Source: Stictocephala bisonia
Lineage: Eukaryota; Arthropoda; Insecta; Hemiptera; Membracidae
Length of the DNA stretch: 64,000 bases
NCBI GenBank assembly: GCA_035578905.1
Contig: JAQJVL010001190.1
Span: forward strand, 171,392 to 235,391
Direction of reading: 5' to 3'
Positions 22,290 to 34,284 of the stretch are shown one piece after another. The stretch's first letter is position 1; each line of letters opens with the position of its first letter. The notes below the pieces were generated by a model. That model had not been told where the DNA came from and did no database searches. It saw nothing but the letters and a program-made list of their open reading frames with translations. A program made the position numbers and the translations under genes.

Positions 22290-24859
22290 GAAGTCATAAA
22301 TTTGATTTATAAAGTTAATCTAAACACTCAAGACTGATTTGAGTTTGCTACAACTACTAAAACTGGGCTTTATAAGATTGAATCCATTGTCTATAATGTT
22401 ATAACGATCTTGATAAGAGGCACGCATATCACAAGATTTTGAATGATAAGGAAGATTGAAACTGAAAGCTTATCAACCCACGTAGATAGTATTCAACGAT
22501 AATATATGTACATATTCAATTAAAAATCAGTTACAATACTAAACAATACTATTTCATATACTCTCTACCACCATAATGGTGAGAAGCTATAATGTATGCA
22601 TATTTTAATACTAGCTCAAAATACAAATTTAACTTATTCCACAATAAATAACTCATCGATTGTGTTAATTATATTTAAAAAAAGAAAGAAATAACATTTT
22701 ATATAATACGAATGTAGCCATCATACTTTCCCAATTCAGTTATAATATATCGCAAACATCCAAGAGCATATCGACATTTTTCCAATACTCTCTCAATCAG
22801 TTCTTGTCACCGTTTGTCGTGAAAGGACACACCAGATTGTTTGTAATACTGTAGTTTTCTGATAAAGTGAGATTTATTTTCGTTTTATTTTACCATCCAA
22901 TATTAAAATATTGACGATTTCGTGACATAAAAATGTTTTCGTGATAAAATGTTTACCTACGACTTTCCAATTGCCGTCTTGTTTTGTTGTAACAGTTATG
23001 CGGTTAAGTACATATCGATCTGTTGGCTTGAAATAAAATCTCTTATTAGTTGATTTTAAACTCAAAATAAATTTGTTATAGTTTTTTAAGTACTAATAAA
23101 TATGCAATTGTTGTTATTTTGTAAATATATTTACATTTGCATTAAGCATGACTTTTAAATTCACAATCATTAAGAAACACTCCTGGCAGAATTAAGTGTG
23201 CCGTCAAGTTTCTTTTGGCTGCATAGCCATCCATACTAATAAAGTGTTTTTATGTTTACATTATTTTAAAAGCAAAGTTTAAATTAAAAATTCAATGAGA
23301 GCTGAAATGACAGGACCTGAGGCGGGCGGATGACTGTGTGTTTTTAATGTAAAACAGTAGAGTGGAGTTTTTTACTTTAGTTAGACATTTATTGTAAAAA
23401 CATTTATAATCGTTAACTTATATTATAAATATTATTATTACTAGATTTTTTTATTATATCCTAATATAAATCCACACAAAACAAATATCCTTTCAAAAGG
23501 TTTTTTTCCTAAACAAATGCAGTGAGAGACACGCCACTTTTTCACCTGTAAGTGACTCTTGTTGTTGATAAAATATGGCCCATTTCAATAGTTAGGGTCA
23601 ACTATTAATATAAATAATTGACTAACTATATAATGTGTTATATTCACATAACCTTCACGAAACTGCTATATAGTAAGGTCCTACTTTAAGAATACTGACA
23701 GATAACGTCATCTATTATAGTCTACTATCCTCAATCACTAAATTTGTTTGCCTCTCGATCCAATTTTATCTTACTGACTTTGCTCTAAATAAGCGATCTT
23801 TAAAAAAATACTCAAACGTGATTAATAAACGAATTTTTTCAGTTAAAAGTTTATTCCAATATGATTTTCACAACTATTATAAACTCTCAAATCGTGATAA
23901 ATCTAAATTTACTGTTTTTTGTTGTCGTTTGTCAAGTTTTATTGTTATTTAAACTTACTTAAAATTTTGTATTTATAATTTTTGAAATTTTTTTTAATTA
24001 ATATAAGAGGTTTTATGTATCTAAAAGCAGGTGGGAAAGGAGACAAACTGCTTAAAACTTGTTTATAAATTATCTTACAATTAGTATATTGTACTTAAAG
24101 AAAATCCAATGTTGACTGACAAGCTTAACGTTTTAATACCTGAAAGCATCAGTTAACAAAGAACAGTATTTAACGAATGAGTCGTCTAATGTGTTACAAT
24201 CATATTATTTAATGTTAACATGATTTAAATTGTTACTAAATAATTATAAAAACAACAATGTAACCACAATATGAATTATGTCAGTTTTAAAATACCAAAA
24301 CGTGATTGTGTTATGTTCAAATCAATTATATAACTACTTTTACCTATATCATAATTTACCATAGCGTATGGTTACCAGGATAATGCCGAAATGCATTTAG
24401 TTTACGAGTTCAAATAAAAATAACAGTATTAACAGGATTTTGTGCACTGTGCAATATCGTTATTAATTATATAGTTCTGTGATGAGAATCGACTTGCTGC
24501 TCAACGCGAAAATCACAACCGTTATCCGTTTATACCTGCTCCAAATCCCTAACTGTTCACTAGGCTCCAACAGTGTTTAGTTGAAAAAGGAACGGTTTGT
24601 AAGTAAGAAAGCAATTAAGGTAGGTCAAGCAATGTGTAATGATTCCTGACAGAGTTGATAATCCACGAGTTAGAAGCAGGGATATAACAAGAGAGGTCGA
24701 TGGTTCTCAGTAGTAGGTCCTGACAGATAGCGATGTTCATCCTTACCATTCCACTTCTGTCGATATCATCAAACCTAACTACTTTGATCCCTGAATTGAG
24801 TTGTTTGTTTCATTCTTAAATCTATTGTTTTATTTGTAGACTAGAACATTGAGTTTACG
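22290..24859 (+). repeat. Segment B, copy 1 of a diverged segmental duplication
   Basis: Collinear with 48430-50910, with scattered substitutions and small indels. Landmarks: CCACCATAATGGTGAGAAGC (22569 / 48670), TCTCTCAATCAGTTCTTGTC, GGACCTGAGGCGGGCGGAT (23314 / 49332), GAGACACGCCACTTTTT (23525 / 49562) and CATTCCACTTCTGTCGATAT (24749 / 50799). Homology stops sharply after GAGTTTACG (24859 / 50910). A more diverged third copy of the first part is at 28060-28620. No coding region is seen. Confidence 0.88.
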
Positions 24860-26110
24860 GCACACCACACCGGCAATATAAATAAGTATAAACGCTATCT
24901 TTTTTATCATGATTATCCAAATTTAATTTCTGTTACGCCATTGGTAAACAAGTTTAAGATGAGCCTCTAATAAACCTTACTTTAATATTTTCATGACCCC
25001 CCCCCCCCCGGCCAGCTTCTAACGACTAGTAAACTCACGGAAAATAATATCTTCTTGTGTCATGATGCAACAATGAATTTTAATGATTCTAATTTTAAAG
25101 TTGAAATATTACTTATTTCATTCCAAATATTTGGACCTAATCAGTATATTGTAATGTATAAATGAAGGCATAATCTGATTTTCTGAGTAATAACAATATT
25201 GTGTTTTATGATACTTAATAAAATATAGCTTTTTATTATAGTTTGGTAGCATAACACTTGATAAATTCCCTCGCAACAGTTGCTAACTGTGGTGGTACGT
25301 TGCAAATTGGTCGTTTGCACAAGCTCAGTCATTAAGTTGCATTCTGTCTAAACCTTTAATTAAACCCAAATTATTCTTTTCGCATATTGTAAATCCATCA
25401 GAACTACCTTTTTTGTTGAACGAGTTAAATAATTATAGGGAAATAGATTATATGTTAATATATGTCATATAGTTAAATTAAGCTTGATTATGATTTGGTT
25501 TGACAAAATACATTGTTTCATAACAAGACGCCAGTATTCTATGAAAACAAGTATTCTATGTTGGGAAGCCATGTGGTGTTTTATTATACAATAGTAGTCA
25601 TTTGTTATATTATGTATACATTGTAAACACATTTATGTAATATATATATATAACTAGGTGGAAAAATATAGAAACGCTTTCTCAACTTTTGTATGAATTC
25701 ACCTGTATAATTAAAATCTTGTAAATCACAATGGTTACAAAGAACATACTTTTTCACTTCATTAGTGACATTTCATCGTTTCAGGGGGACGGTCAGAGAG
25801 GTGTTGAATAAATGTTAAATTTATCCATTTTTAAAATTATTTATAACAAGATTTTAATTGTTTGGTTGCAAATAGTTCTACGTATTTCTTTGAATATATC
25901 AGAACCGAAATTGATTAACTTTTAATGTATTTTACATTATTTCAAAGGCAAAGATAACATTAAAAATTCAATCAGAGCTTATTTAACGTTTTTCTTCTTA
26001 ATAAGTGCAATTAGTTACACGTCAATCGTTCACCTGCGCAAGTAGCTCTTCATATTAATATACCACAGCAAATACATATTATTACAAATATTACATTTTA
26101 AATAATATTT
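24860..26110. other. AT-rich spacer between segment B and gene copy 1
   Basis: Contains a C13-like homopolymer at about 24996-25008. A weak further echo of segment B is seen at about 25925-26060 (AAAATTCAATCAGAGCT; CACCTG-AAGT). No gene was recognised. Confidence 0.5.
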
Positions 26111-26276
26111 TCATGTAAACGATCTCATCTTTTTAGTCGTGTTCATTTATTAAGAAACAAAAATATTGTATAAATTATTATTACTAAAATACTTTGGTTA
26201 TCTAAATGTTTTAATTTAGCTCCTTACATGTCTAAAAATATATCGCTTAACGCAAAACTGTTTCATCAATTACTCG

Positions 26277-26440
26277 TGTTTCCCAGGATACAAATAATAC
26301 ATGAACCCGTAACAAAACCTGATGTAACCACGGAAACTTGTGTTTCTTGCTTTCAAACTCTGATTAGACGTGTTTTTCATTTGCTCTGTGTTTTCTGCGA
26401 ATACTTTGATATTTCTCTGTGATACCAGTTATAACGTACC
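26277..26440 (+). promoter_or_regulatory. Conserved 5' flank of the small gene, copy 1
   Basis: The 164 bases before the start codon match the equivalent block of copies 2-4 far better than the rest of the flank, with only one 1-bp indel close to the ATG. An ORF runs through it, but the differences between copies are nearly all amino-acid changing and the ORF stops at different places, so it is more likely promoter and 5' untranslated sequence than a coding region. No TATA box is evident. The start context is ACGTACCATGG. Confidence 0.6.
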
Positions 26441-26890
26441 ATGGCCTTTTTGAAGAAGTTACCTCTTGATATGTCAGTTGTTGTTAAGGGAGCTTTATTA
26501 GTGGGTGCTGCTGCGTGTATGTATGCTGTGTGGTCCTGGTTGGAGTCAAGAGATGGTCCAGGGTCAAGTGGTCAAGGAAAGAAGAAGAATAGCAAGATCC
26601 TAGCTATGTATGAAGAAAAGTTAAAAGAAAATCAAAAAAATTATCGAAAAAGTGACGAAATGGAGGCCGGAAATAAGAAGTATCTCCTTAGGGAAAGTGA
26701 AGAAAAATTACCAGTTTGTGCTAATAAAAAAGTCTTAGAAGACATTCAGAAATCAATAGAAATATGCATAAAAGACCCTACCAGAATAATTGCGTTACAA
26801 TGCTTGGACAACCAAACTCAACAAATTACAACCAAGTTTTTCAGAGTCAATAGTAGTGGGGATCTAATCCCTGTAGATAACGATGTATGA
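26441..26890 (+). CDS. Unrecognised small single-pass membrane protein, copy 1
   Basis: A 149-residue intronless gene of unknown function. Visible features: a short basic start (MAFLKKLPLD); a Gly/Ala-rich hydrophobic segment at about residues 13-33 (KGALLVGAAACMYAVWSW); a charged, Lys/Glu-rich middle (about 45-90) beginning GKKKNSKILA; and a C-terminal region of about 55 residues ending FRVNSSGDLIPVDN. The topology would suit a signal-anchored protein with most of the chain on one side; the compartment cannot be told. Compared with copy 2 the first 39 residues are 34 identical, the last 50 well conserved, and the middle diverged with length changes, a pattern expected of a working protein. 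Start chosen by the ATG in the CACCATGG-like context shared by all copies. AATAAA follows at 26967-26972. No similarity to a known family was recognised. Confidence 0.8.
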   Translation: MAFLKKLPLDMSVVVKGALLVGAAACMYAVWSWLESRDGPGSSGQGKKKNSKILAMYEEKLKENQKNYRKSDEMEAGNKKYLLRESEEKLPVCANKKVLEDIQKSIEICIKDPTRIIALQCLDNQTQQITTKFFRVNSSGDLIPVDNDV

Positions 26891-26966
26891 ATTTAATATG
26901 TTATATCTTTATATTTCATTTGATTGTATTATAGTACAAATTTGTAATTGTTGAATTTTTTAAGTC

Positions 26967-26972
26967 AATAAA
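26967..26972 (+). terminator. Polyadenylation signal of gene copy 1
   Basis: AATAAA within GTCAATAAATGTTTTCTT, 77 bases after the stop codon. The same string is kept in copies 2 and 3. Confidence 0.75.
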
Positions 26973-26999
26973 TGTTTTCTTCAAAATATTGTAATTTTT

Positions 27000-28059
27000 T
27001 TATAAAATTACAATCGGATAGTCATCACTTAGTTAAATAATGTAGTCATGACCCACAGTTGATAAACTCAAAATAGACGTAAAACCATATACAAAAAAGG
27101 ATAAGATATTCAGAGCACAAAAATGTATGGAATGTAATATCTATTTATTTTGTATCCTAGGATTTTTAAACTATCATCGCTTCTAAATCAAATTAGATAT
27201 TCATATGGCATAAATATAATGATAGTACAAAACCAATTGTTAAATGGTAAAAATATTTAAATTCAGCAAGAAACACTTTAAGAATATTAAGAACTAGTAA
27301 AGTTTGTATTTCAATATTCCATAGTGCTTACACAATTGTTCTTAACTTTGCATTTTTGCACTTATTTCAACTTTATTTACTATTTAGACTTCTAATTAAC
27401 AGGAATCTTTACACTTCCTATTTCCTATTCCTATTTATACTTGTAATTAATGAGAGTGTAAGAGACAAACCCCGATGAGTGAAACCACAGTTATAAAACA
27501 ATATCTTATTCTTGTCGCAGGTAGCAAATATACACCTACAATAAATTAAACAAATGTATACGACGTTACATAAGAACAATTAAGACGAAAAGATTGGGAA
27601 GGATCACGCAGGAAATGAAAAACCTTTAATGGCAAACTGAGCCTTAGACTTAAGTTATTTCTTATAATTATACTGTAAATATTGTTAAGTAGTAGACCAA
27701 GCTGCCTTTATAGGATATTATCAACTCTGGCTTTGTATGCCATAAAACATGTATTGTCTGTTTTGGAAAAGTAAAAGTTTTTCTATTCGATAACTTTAAT
27801 AATGGAGTAAGGAAATACGCTCATTTTCCATTACTCAAGTTGTGTATAAAAAAATACACAACTTGTTTTTTTTTTAATAGTGTATTATCTGATAAAATAA
27901 GCCTAATATAAAATTATCGATATCAAGATTTGGAGCTGAAATCGACTTCATATTTTTTTTATTTCATGAATAGGAAAACTGGTTTCATTAACTGGTAAAT
28001 AAATTATTGGCTTAAAATGAAAAAAGAGTCGATTGTGTATTATTGTATATTGACCTTAA
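27000..28059. other. AT-rich intergenic sequence
   Basis: Nothing recognised. It contains homopolymer-rich stretches and a short inverted word pair (ACTCAAGTTGTGTATAAAAA / ATACACAACTTG) near 27833-27865. Confidence 0.4.
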
Positions 28060-28620
28060 AACCAAGCACGCCTATCAGATATTATCTTAAATGTTATGGA
28101 GGAATAAATGTCAATACTTATCTAACTCACTGAGATCATGTGCAACGAAAATTCTTACATACAACATTGACGTATCAACTAATAAACTAAACAATATTAA
28201 TAATATAATCTAACACCATTATGGAAAGAGACTATAATGTAAGCATATTAATAAATTAAAATACAAACTTATCTTAGCCAAAAATAACGTGTCGATAGTA
28301 TTCAACTATATATTAACCTAAGTTAAGAAATAACACTTAAAAGGAATATGAATGTACTTTCTCGATCTTCAGTTAAAATATACCGCACAAATCTAAGAGA
28401 ACTATCGACGTTTTCCCAATAATCTCTCAATCAGTTCTTGTCATCATTTGTCGTATTTGACACTCCAGATTGTTTTGGAAACTGAAATTCTCTAATATTG
28501 ACAGATTTCCTATTTTATTTATTTCTCCAAAATTCGAATATTGTTGGTTTTATGCGAAGAAAAAAGTTCATAAAAAACGTATTTTATCAAATATTTTTCT
28601 TACAGATAACATCTATCCAA
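28060..28620 (+). repeat. Segment B, diverged third copy (5' part)
   Basis: Matches 22430-22900 and 48530-48960 with strong divergence. Shared blocks include GCACGCCTATCA, ACCATTATGG with a following ACTATAATGTAAGCATAT-like run, TCTCTCAATCAGTTCTTGTC and CACTCCAGATTGTTT. This shows that the unit was duplicated at least twice at different times. Confidence 0.75.
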
Positions 28621-29854
28621 TTGACATAATGATTATTTATGTGTAAGTGCACTTGTTGAGTTTATAATGAATGATACAAATATATCGATTAGTACTTACT
28701 TTAATTAATAAAATAAATAAATTAAAACTTTCCTTTGCTTGACTACTCAATTAGGCCTATTAAGTAAAATGGATTTCTTTAAACTTCTGTTGGGCTTCTA
28801 CTTACTTACATTAGGTTCAAAGGAACAAACACAAGGTTGGGTACAAATGTGATTATTTAATGAATATCGATTGATGATATTTACATAAAATGATAATTTA
28901 GTATGAAAAACAATCACTACAAGTATTAAAACATAAACCTCAGTTAGGTATTGGTTGAGTGAGACTACTTGTAGTTGAGCATGGTTGGTCGTGATGGTCT
29001 TGATTTATTTTATAAGAAATAATAAGAAATAAATAAAGACTTTAAATAAGGAAGATAGTCTTGCTAATTATTAATAAAAGGTAAATAGGAAATGGCAAAT
29101 GCTTTACAAGTATTAGTTGGAAAGTTCGATAATTATAGTCTAATGTCGATTATATTAAAATTATTCTGGATATCTTTAAAGTACTTGATTAATAGTTATA
29201 GGTACTGATGTAAATAATTTTTAGCTTATTCTTGATATTAATGACAATTTTACTATTTTATTTTACTTAACAATTGTTAACACAATAAAATGGCTTGCTT
29301 TCATCTCCATTGCTGGGTGAAGAGAGATAGTCCTTCTTCCAAATGTACTGTTGGAAATAATTTAACTACACCATATGTTTTAATTTAATGCTGGTCATAC
29401 ACCGAAACACTAGCCATTTTATGGTGGAAAATATTTTCCATTAAATAGTTTTTATGTTGGAAATTAATTATGAGTTATACTATACTTAAAATAACTGACT
29501 AAAATAAATAGGCTTATTGCAATACTAACTAATATTAATTAGTAACTGACTAAATAATTTATTTTTTATATACACATAGGTCTATTTATTTTATTTCAAA
29601 GAGTTTAAATGTCATAAGTTTCGACTTATTAGATTCATTTACGATGTTCAAATTGCCCAACTTGTTTACAAATCAACAGTTGTGAGGTTAAGTAAATAAC
29701 GTAATGTTGGCTTAAATGTAAGGCTGTGAAGTACGATTGCACATTTCTACTCATTATATATTTGAGTCATATTCTAAAAACAATTCCTATTTTTAAAGCT
29801 ATTTGCGTACTTATTGGAGTCTTTTCTCAGCCAGTACTTTGTTTTTTTGGTAGA
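28621..29854. other. AT-rich sequence without recognised genes
   Basis: No domain or element was recognised. A short perfect palindrome, GGAAAATATTTTCC, lies at about 29426-29439. Bases 28795-29000 are less AT-rich and could be part of an old LTR, but no ends were found. Confidence 0.4.
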
Positions 29855-30194
29855 GATTATGGTTGTCAATGAATGGAAGTTTCACTTCATAACGTCCTTC
29901 TTGATCAATTATAGTTGTGACAGATTATGGTTGACAATGAATGGAAGTTTCACTTCATAACGTCCTTCTTGATCAGTTATAGTTGTGACAGATTATGGTT
30001 GTCAATGAATGGAAGTTTCACATCATAACGTCCTTCTTGATCAATTATAGTTGTGACAGATTATGGTTGTCAATGAATGGAAGTTTCACTTCATAACGTC
30101 CTTCTTGATCAATTATAGTTGTGACAGATTATGGTTGTCAATGAAAAGAAGTTTCACTTCATAACGTCCTTCTTGATCGATTATAGTTGTGACA
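29855..30194. repeat. 68-bp minisatellite, five tandem units
   Basis: Five contiguous units start at 29855, 29923, 29991, 30059 and 30127, each beginning GATTATGGTTG and containing AAGTTTCACTTCATAACGTC and TTGATCAATTATAGTTGTGA. Units differ at only a few positions. There are no spacers and no reading-frame conservation is evident. Confidence 0.95.
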
Positions 30195-30299
30195 GAAAAT
30201 GATCCTTAACATTCATCTGAATTCCCTTCTCCGATTGGTGCTCAGGAGGTTATTTTATCCTGATCAAGTCTAGAATCCACCATTCTGCAACACTTTCAC

Positions 30300-30840
30300 C
30301 TTGACTAAACAAACTACTGTTACAACAGTAGATAAACAACCATTTACGTATGTTGGGCTTCCAGCTACTTTACCCATCAATGTCCATCCTGGAGGTGTAT
30401 TCATCGCCACTAGTCCAGAATCCAGTTAAAGACGATCACCTGACAGATCAGACCCTACTAAAATACTAATTGGTAGATTTGACACTTTAATATCGATCAA
30501 AGATATTAACTTTCCTAGCCAGTTGGTGGTCATGATCAATATCCCTAAAAACCTTAGGCTGACTCAATACTTCATAGTTACACCTGTACGAATCATCTTT
30601 GTTTGACATATGCTCTGTTGTGGATCTTTTCTGCAGTTTTCACATTACTCAACGGAGAATGTTCAATTCATTCTTAAAGCAAAGATTTGTACTCAATCCC
30701 AGAGGATACAGTCTGAGCTATATACAAACTCTCAGAACCTATGTCAAACAACATGCACACAGGTATGATGGTGTTGGTCTCAGGATTTCTCTGGTTAGCT
30801 ATTAAGGTCTCTGGGATGAGATACATCGTTTGAATGGTTA
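30300..30840 (-). pseudogene. BEL/Pao retrotransposon protease-region remnant
   Basis: Read on the minus strand, 30830-30680 encodes PVCMLFDIGSESLYIAQTVS, matching the aspartic protease start of BEL/Pao elements where D-S-G-S/Q is usual; here the second residue of the triad is Ile, not Ser. At 30500-30390 there is VSNLPISILVGSDLSGD followed by DSGLVAMNTPPGWTLMG, the I-L-I-G-x-D ... T-x-x-G-W-x-L-x-G pattern that closes this protease region. Stops interrupt both. No reverse transcriptase of this family was recognised nearby, so it is a fragment. Confidence 0.6.
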
Positions 30841-31329
30841 GGTCTACTAGATAACTTATTATCTTCTACCAGAGAACAAGTAATTTTAGCCTCAGGTTTC
30901 AACATATTAGCAGGTCTAGAAACATTACTCTTGGAATGAAAACTAGGGCACATGACGACAAAGTGTCGTTCTTTACACAGTAGTCAAAGTAGCTTAACAT
31001 TTTTTATTTTGTTGTCTGGTTTTAAGCAACAAAAACAGCACCTCTATTTTTGTGTGGTTTGAGTTTTTCATCTAGAGCCATTTTCTGCGCTGAGACACAA
31101 TATAAATTTGTATGCGATTTGAAAAAATTAAAATCAAGGATTACTGAAAGACACTAAGCTAGCAGCAGTAGAAGTAGAAAGTTCTATAGTTTGGGTACGT
31201 GAAAAATATTTCTTAGTATGGTTACTTTTCTTGTATTTTTAGTTCAGGTCTACTCCAAATACAGACATTGCCAATCCAATTCTTTGTTCTCTACCAACTT
31301 TTGAAAGCATAAATGTCATTAAAGTGTTC

Positions 31330-31860
31330 AAACAATCCTGAGGACTTTCCCCAGTACGATGGGAACTTCGTTGCCAAGTTCGTAAGAGGTCTTCCGGCAT
31401 GCAGGACTCTACCATTGGGTATAGAAGACACGCGCATTTGTCGGTTGTTACACTTAGTTTCTAAATTGTTGAATTGAGACTCAAGTTTATCGTATAAAGG
31501 TTAGAGAGACATCTGGTTCTTACTTTCTAGTGAATTTGTTAACACTATTTTAAGCAGCTCTCTAACGTATACCTCTACCAATAAATCATATTTACTCAAT
31601 ATGGTTTTCAAACTTTTCGTACAACATCGGGAATGCCTAACAATGCAAATAATCTTTTTATGTATTTTATGGCTGTATTTGATTTTAAATCACACTTCAT
31701 GTTTTGTATATCAATATATCTAGAAAAATAATCTCCTACAACCAGATACCAGGATACATTAACCTTAAAGTAATCAAGACCCAGTACTTAAATCACACTT
31801 CATGTTTTGTATATCAATATATCTAGAAAAATAATCTCCTACAACCAGATACCAAACAAC
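31330..31860 (-). pseudogene. Gypsy integrase fragments with a duplicated segment
   Basis: Two copies of a 65-bp stretch (31791-31855 and 31687-31751) both encode WYLVVGDYFSRYIDIQNMK, the block around the first catalytic Asp of gypsy integrases (V-V-x-D-Y-F/S-R-Y). Sequence at about 31460-31330 encodes SPACRKTSYELGNEVPIVL in one frame, resembling the S-P-A-E-L-x-x-G-R-x-L-R-T block near the end of integrase. The intervening catalytic core with the second Asp and the Glu is not visible. Non-functional. Confidence 0.6.
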
Positions 31861-31879
31861 TTCATCACCTATTAAAAAC

Positions 31880-32235
31880 TCTTAAAACCGTTCACACGCC
31901 CACACAATCGCTAGTGTTTCTCTCTCAATATCTCTTCTCAATATTGGAATATCTCTTCTCAGTGTCTTAAAAACTACGGGATTCATAGTGTACTGGTTTC
32001 AAAACCCCACTGTCATTTTGCTGATCTAGAAGTGCCCCTAATCCAGAAAGTGATGCATCAGCAGCTACTCTGGTCTTTCTGTTTGTTTCAAAGAACGCTA
32101 GTAAGGGAGGTTGAGTCATTATTTTCTTTATACTTTGAAAACTTTTCTTGTTGGGTTTCCCAGATCCAGGTATTTTGTTTCCGTAGCAGATCACGTATAG
32201 GTTCTGTAATTGTAGCTAACTGAGGAAAAACATTT
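31880..32235 (-). pseudogene. Gypsy RNase H remnant
   Basis: The frame at 32194-31967 reads NRKTRVAADASLSGLGALL and VLKPVHYESRSF. The catalytic DAS motif of gypsy RNase H and the following Y-x-S-R-S/T-L block are recognisable. After a shift, the sequence continues with LAIVWACERF and LIGDEVV, the middle of RNase H, and then joins integrase sequence prematurely. Confidence 0.75.
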
Positions 32236-33070
32236 CAGTAATAGTTACACATTCCTAACAGTCTGCGCACCGCCAGTACGTTTTTAGGGGCTTCAAGGTT
32301 CAATGTAGCATTGATTTTATCATTATCCGGGCTGATCCCTCTGTTTGAAATTATATGCCCCAAGAACTTAAGTCTTTGGATTCTGAAAATACACTTTGAA
32401 TTATTCAAGGTAATCTCGTGTGATTTAAGTTTGCTTAAAACAGCATCCAATCTACTGTCGTATTCCTCTACAGACTTCCCATAAATAATAGAATCATCTA
32501 ACATGTTAACACCCCTTCCAGGCCTTGAAATAATTTTGTTATTTTCTGCTGGTATACTTCAGGTGCACTCGTTATACTCATATGCATTCTTTTGAAGCAA
32601 TATCTGCCAATGTGCGTGATAAATGTGGTAAGCAGCTTCGGTTCTGAATCTAAGGGTATCTGATAATAACCCGATCGACAATCTAGTTTTGAAAAATATT
32701 CTGCACCTTGCAGCTGTCCCAGCATATCATCCACTGATGGCAGCAGCATCAGTCTTTCTCTTTTGATTGCTTTATTCAGCTGTGTGTAGTCTATGCAAAT
32801 ACGAAAATCATCGTTAGCTTTCGGGACTACTACCATCCCACCTACCCAGTCAATAGGCTTATTAACTTTAGAAATTATGCCATTTTCTTCTAATTTGATC
32901 AGTTCGTTTTCAGTTTTCGATCGTAATCTATAAGGCATACGCCTTGGACACCCAATAGCATATGGTTGGATACCTTCTTTTAGGCCAATTGAGTAAGCAT
33001 CAGTTTTTAACAGCCCAATTCCATCAAATAGCTCAGGATATTTACTCACTATATGAGTATGGGTTTTCAA
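32235..33070 (-). pseudogene. Gypsy reverse transcriptase, frameshifted
   Basis: Copies element RNA into DNA when intact. The first frame (33070-32498) contains CPRRMPYRLRSKTENEL, a DFRICIDYTQLN block, YFSKLDCRSGYYQIPL (first catalytic Asp in KLDC) and YCFKRMHMSITSAPEVYQQ, where the usual F-x-R-M-P-F-G-L is altered. The next frame (32504-32235) starts at LDDSIIYGKSVEEYDSRL, the second half of the Y-x-D-D motif, and runs through LKFLGHIISNRGISPD. A single frame change within the catalytic motif separates them. Confidence 0.88.
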
Positions 33071-33079
33071 TGAGGCCCA

Positions 33080-33412
33080 TCATATTAGGCCCAATCCTTC
33101 AATAGCTGGCCTACCTAATAAAGGTTTTTGTTCTCCCAACATAACATAAATATCTTGCCAGTAAGTCTTATCCTCAGAGTATACCAACCTAGCTCGGAAT
33201 TTCCCAAGTACATGTATTGGAGACCTAACAGGCCCAAACAGTTTTAAATCACAACTATCCAAACGATATTTCTTTTTAAAGCATTTTTCATATGTTGCTT
33301 CAGATATAGTAGTAACATATGCGCCACTATCTACACAGAACTTGAGTAAAATACTCCCTATAAGTAAATCTACTTCCCATGATTGAGACCGAACACAGTT
33401 TGTGTTATTCAA
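33080..33412 (-). pseudogene. Gypsy aspartic protease region
   Basis: The open frame encodes LIGSILLKFCVDSGAYVTTI, with the D-S-G active-site triad of retropepsins, and later EQKPLLGRPAIEGLGLI, the L-L-G-R-x-x-I-x-x-L block closing the protease and leading to RT. It lies directly upstream of the RT frame, as expected. The domain itself is largely intact within a dead element. Confidence 0.8.
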
Positions 33413-33419
33413 AAACGCT

Positions 33420-34284
33420 GCTGATATTACATCTAATTGTGTACATTCTGATTGTGGAATTCAGTGTTTTCATTACCCGCAACATAGTTGATTTTGCTTT
33501 TACACATCTTTTCAAAATAACCAACTCTGAAAAATTTCCTGAAACATTTAACTTTTAGAGCAGGACATGTAGAATTAACATGAGGAAATGACTTACCACA
33601 ATTCCAACATTTCCTGTTTTCATCAGGCTTATGTTCTAATTGACTTCTTAATGGTCTTCTGGCTGCTACCCCAATAACAGATTCCGATAAATGACTTCTA
33701 ACTATTGATTATTGTTTCTTCATTGTCTCAGCTTGTCTCACCTTTCCTTCAACCACTCTCAGAGTTAAATTATCTTATATTTGCATTTCTTCCGATAGTC
33801 TGGTATCTTGGATCCCTTTTATGATCTTAGTCATCACCAGCTCATCTGTAAGGTTTCCAAACTTGCAATTTACAGACATATGATGCAAGTCTTTAATAAA
33901 TCTCTCAACTGGTTCTCCTTTCAACTGGTTCCTTTCGAAAAACCTTGTACGTTCATATACTACGTTTGTTTTTCCTTTAAAATACTCATTTAGACAATCT
34001 ATTACATTATCATAGCTATCCAGTTCTTTGGAAGAGAAGTGATACCTCTTCAGAACGTCTTCTGTTTCGTCTCCTAGAGTATAAATCAAAGTATTCACTT
34101 GGTAAATCTCTGGAGCTTCATTCAGCTTCGAAACAACTCTATATCGTTCCCTGCGTCCAAGCCAATTCTCCCAGTTTGGATTTTCCCAATCCAGTATTTC
34201 AGAAGCATTTATAGGTAATGGACGAAATGTTATAACTTCTTTGTCTTCTACATCTGACACCTTGGATTGATGCCGTCTAGGCAT
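33420..34284 (-). pseudogene. Gypsy gag with zinc-knuckle region
   Basis: Structural protein that packages element RNA. It starts at the ATG at 34284 (MPRRHQSKVSD). The region to 33775 is open and reads NWENWLGRRERYRVVSKLNE and YHFSSKELDSYDNVIDCL, then FFERNQLKGEPVERFIKDLH, the typical gypsy capsid pattern. Stops follow near 33775. At about 33620-33480 the minus strand encodes CWNCGKSFPHVNSTCPA and then CFRKFFRVGYFEKMCK, two zinc-knuckle-like motifs; in the second the second Cys has become Lys or Phe. Confidence 0.78.

Noticed and set aside
26228..26422. Upstream frame before each small gene as a second gene or fused N-terminus
   Set aside because: The frame is seen in all copies, but its start and stop differ, it overlaps the main gene in copy 2, and substitutions between copies are almost all amino-acid changing. 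It is better explained as conserved non-coding flank.
29855..30194. CRISPR-like array
   Set aside because: Units are contiguous with no spacers and the DNA is eukaryotic.
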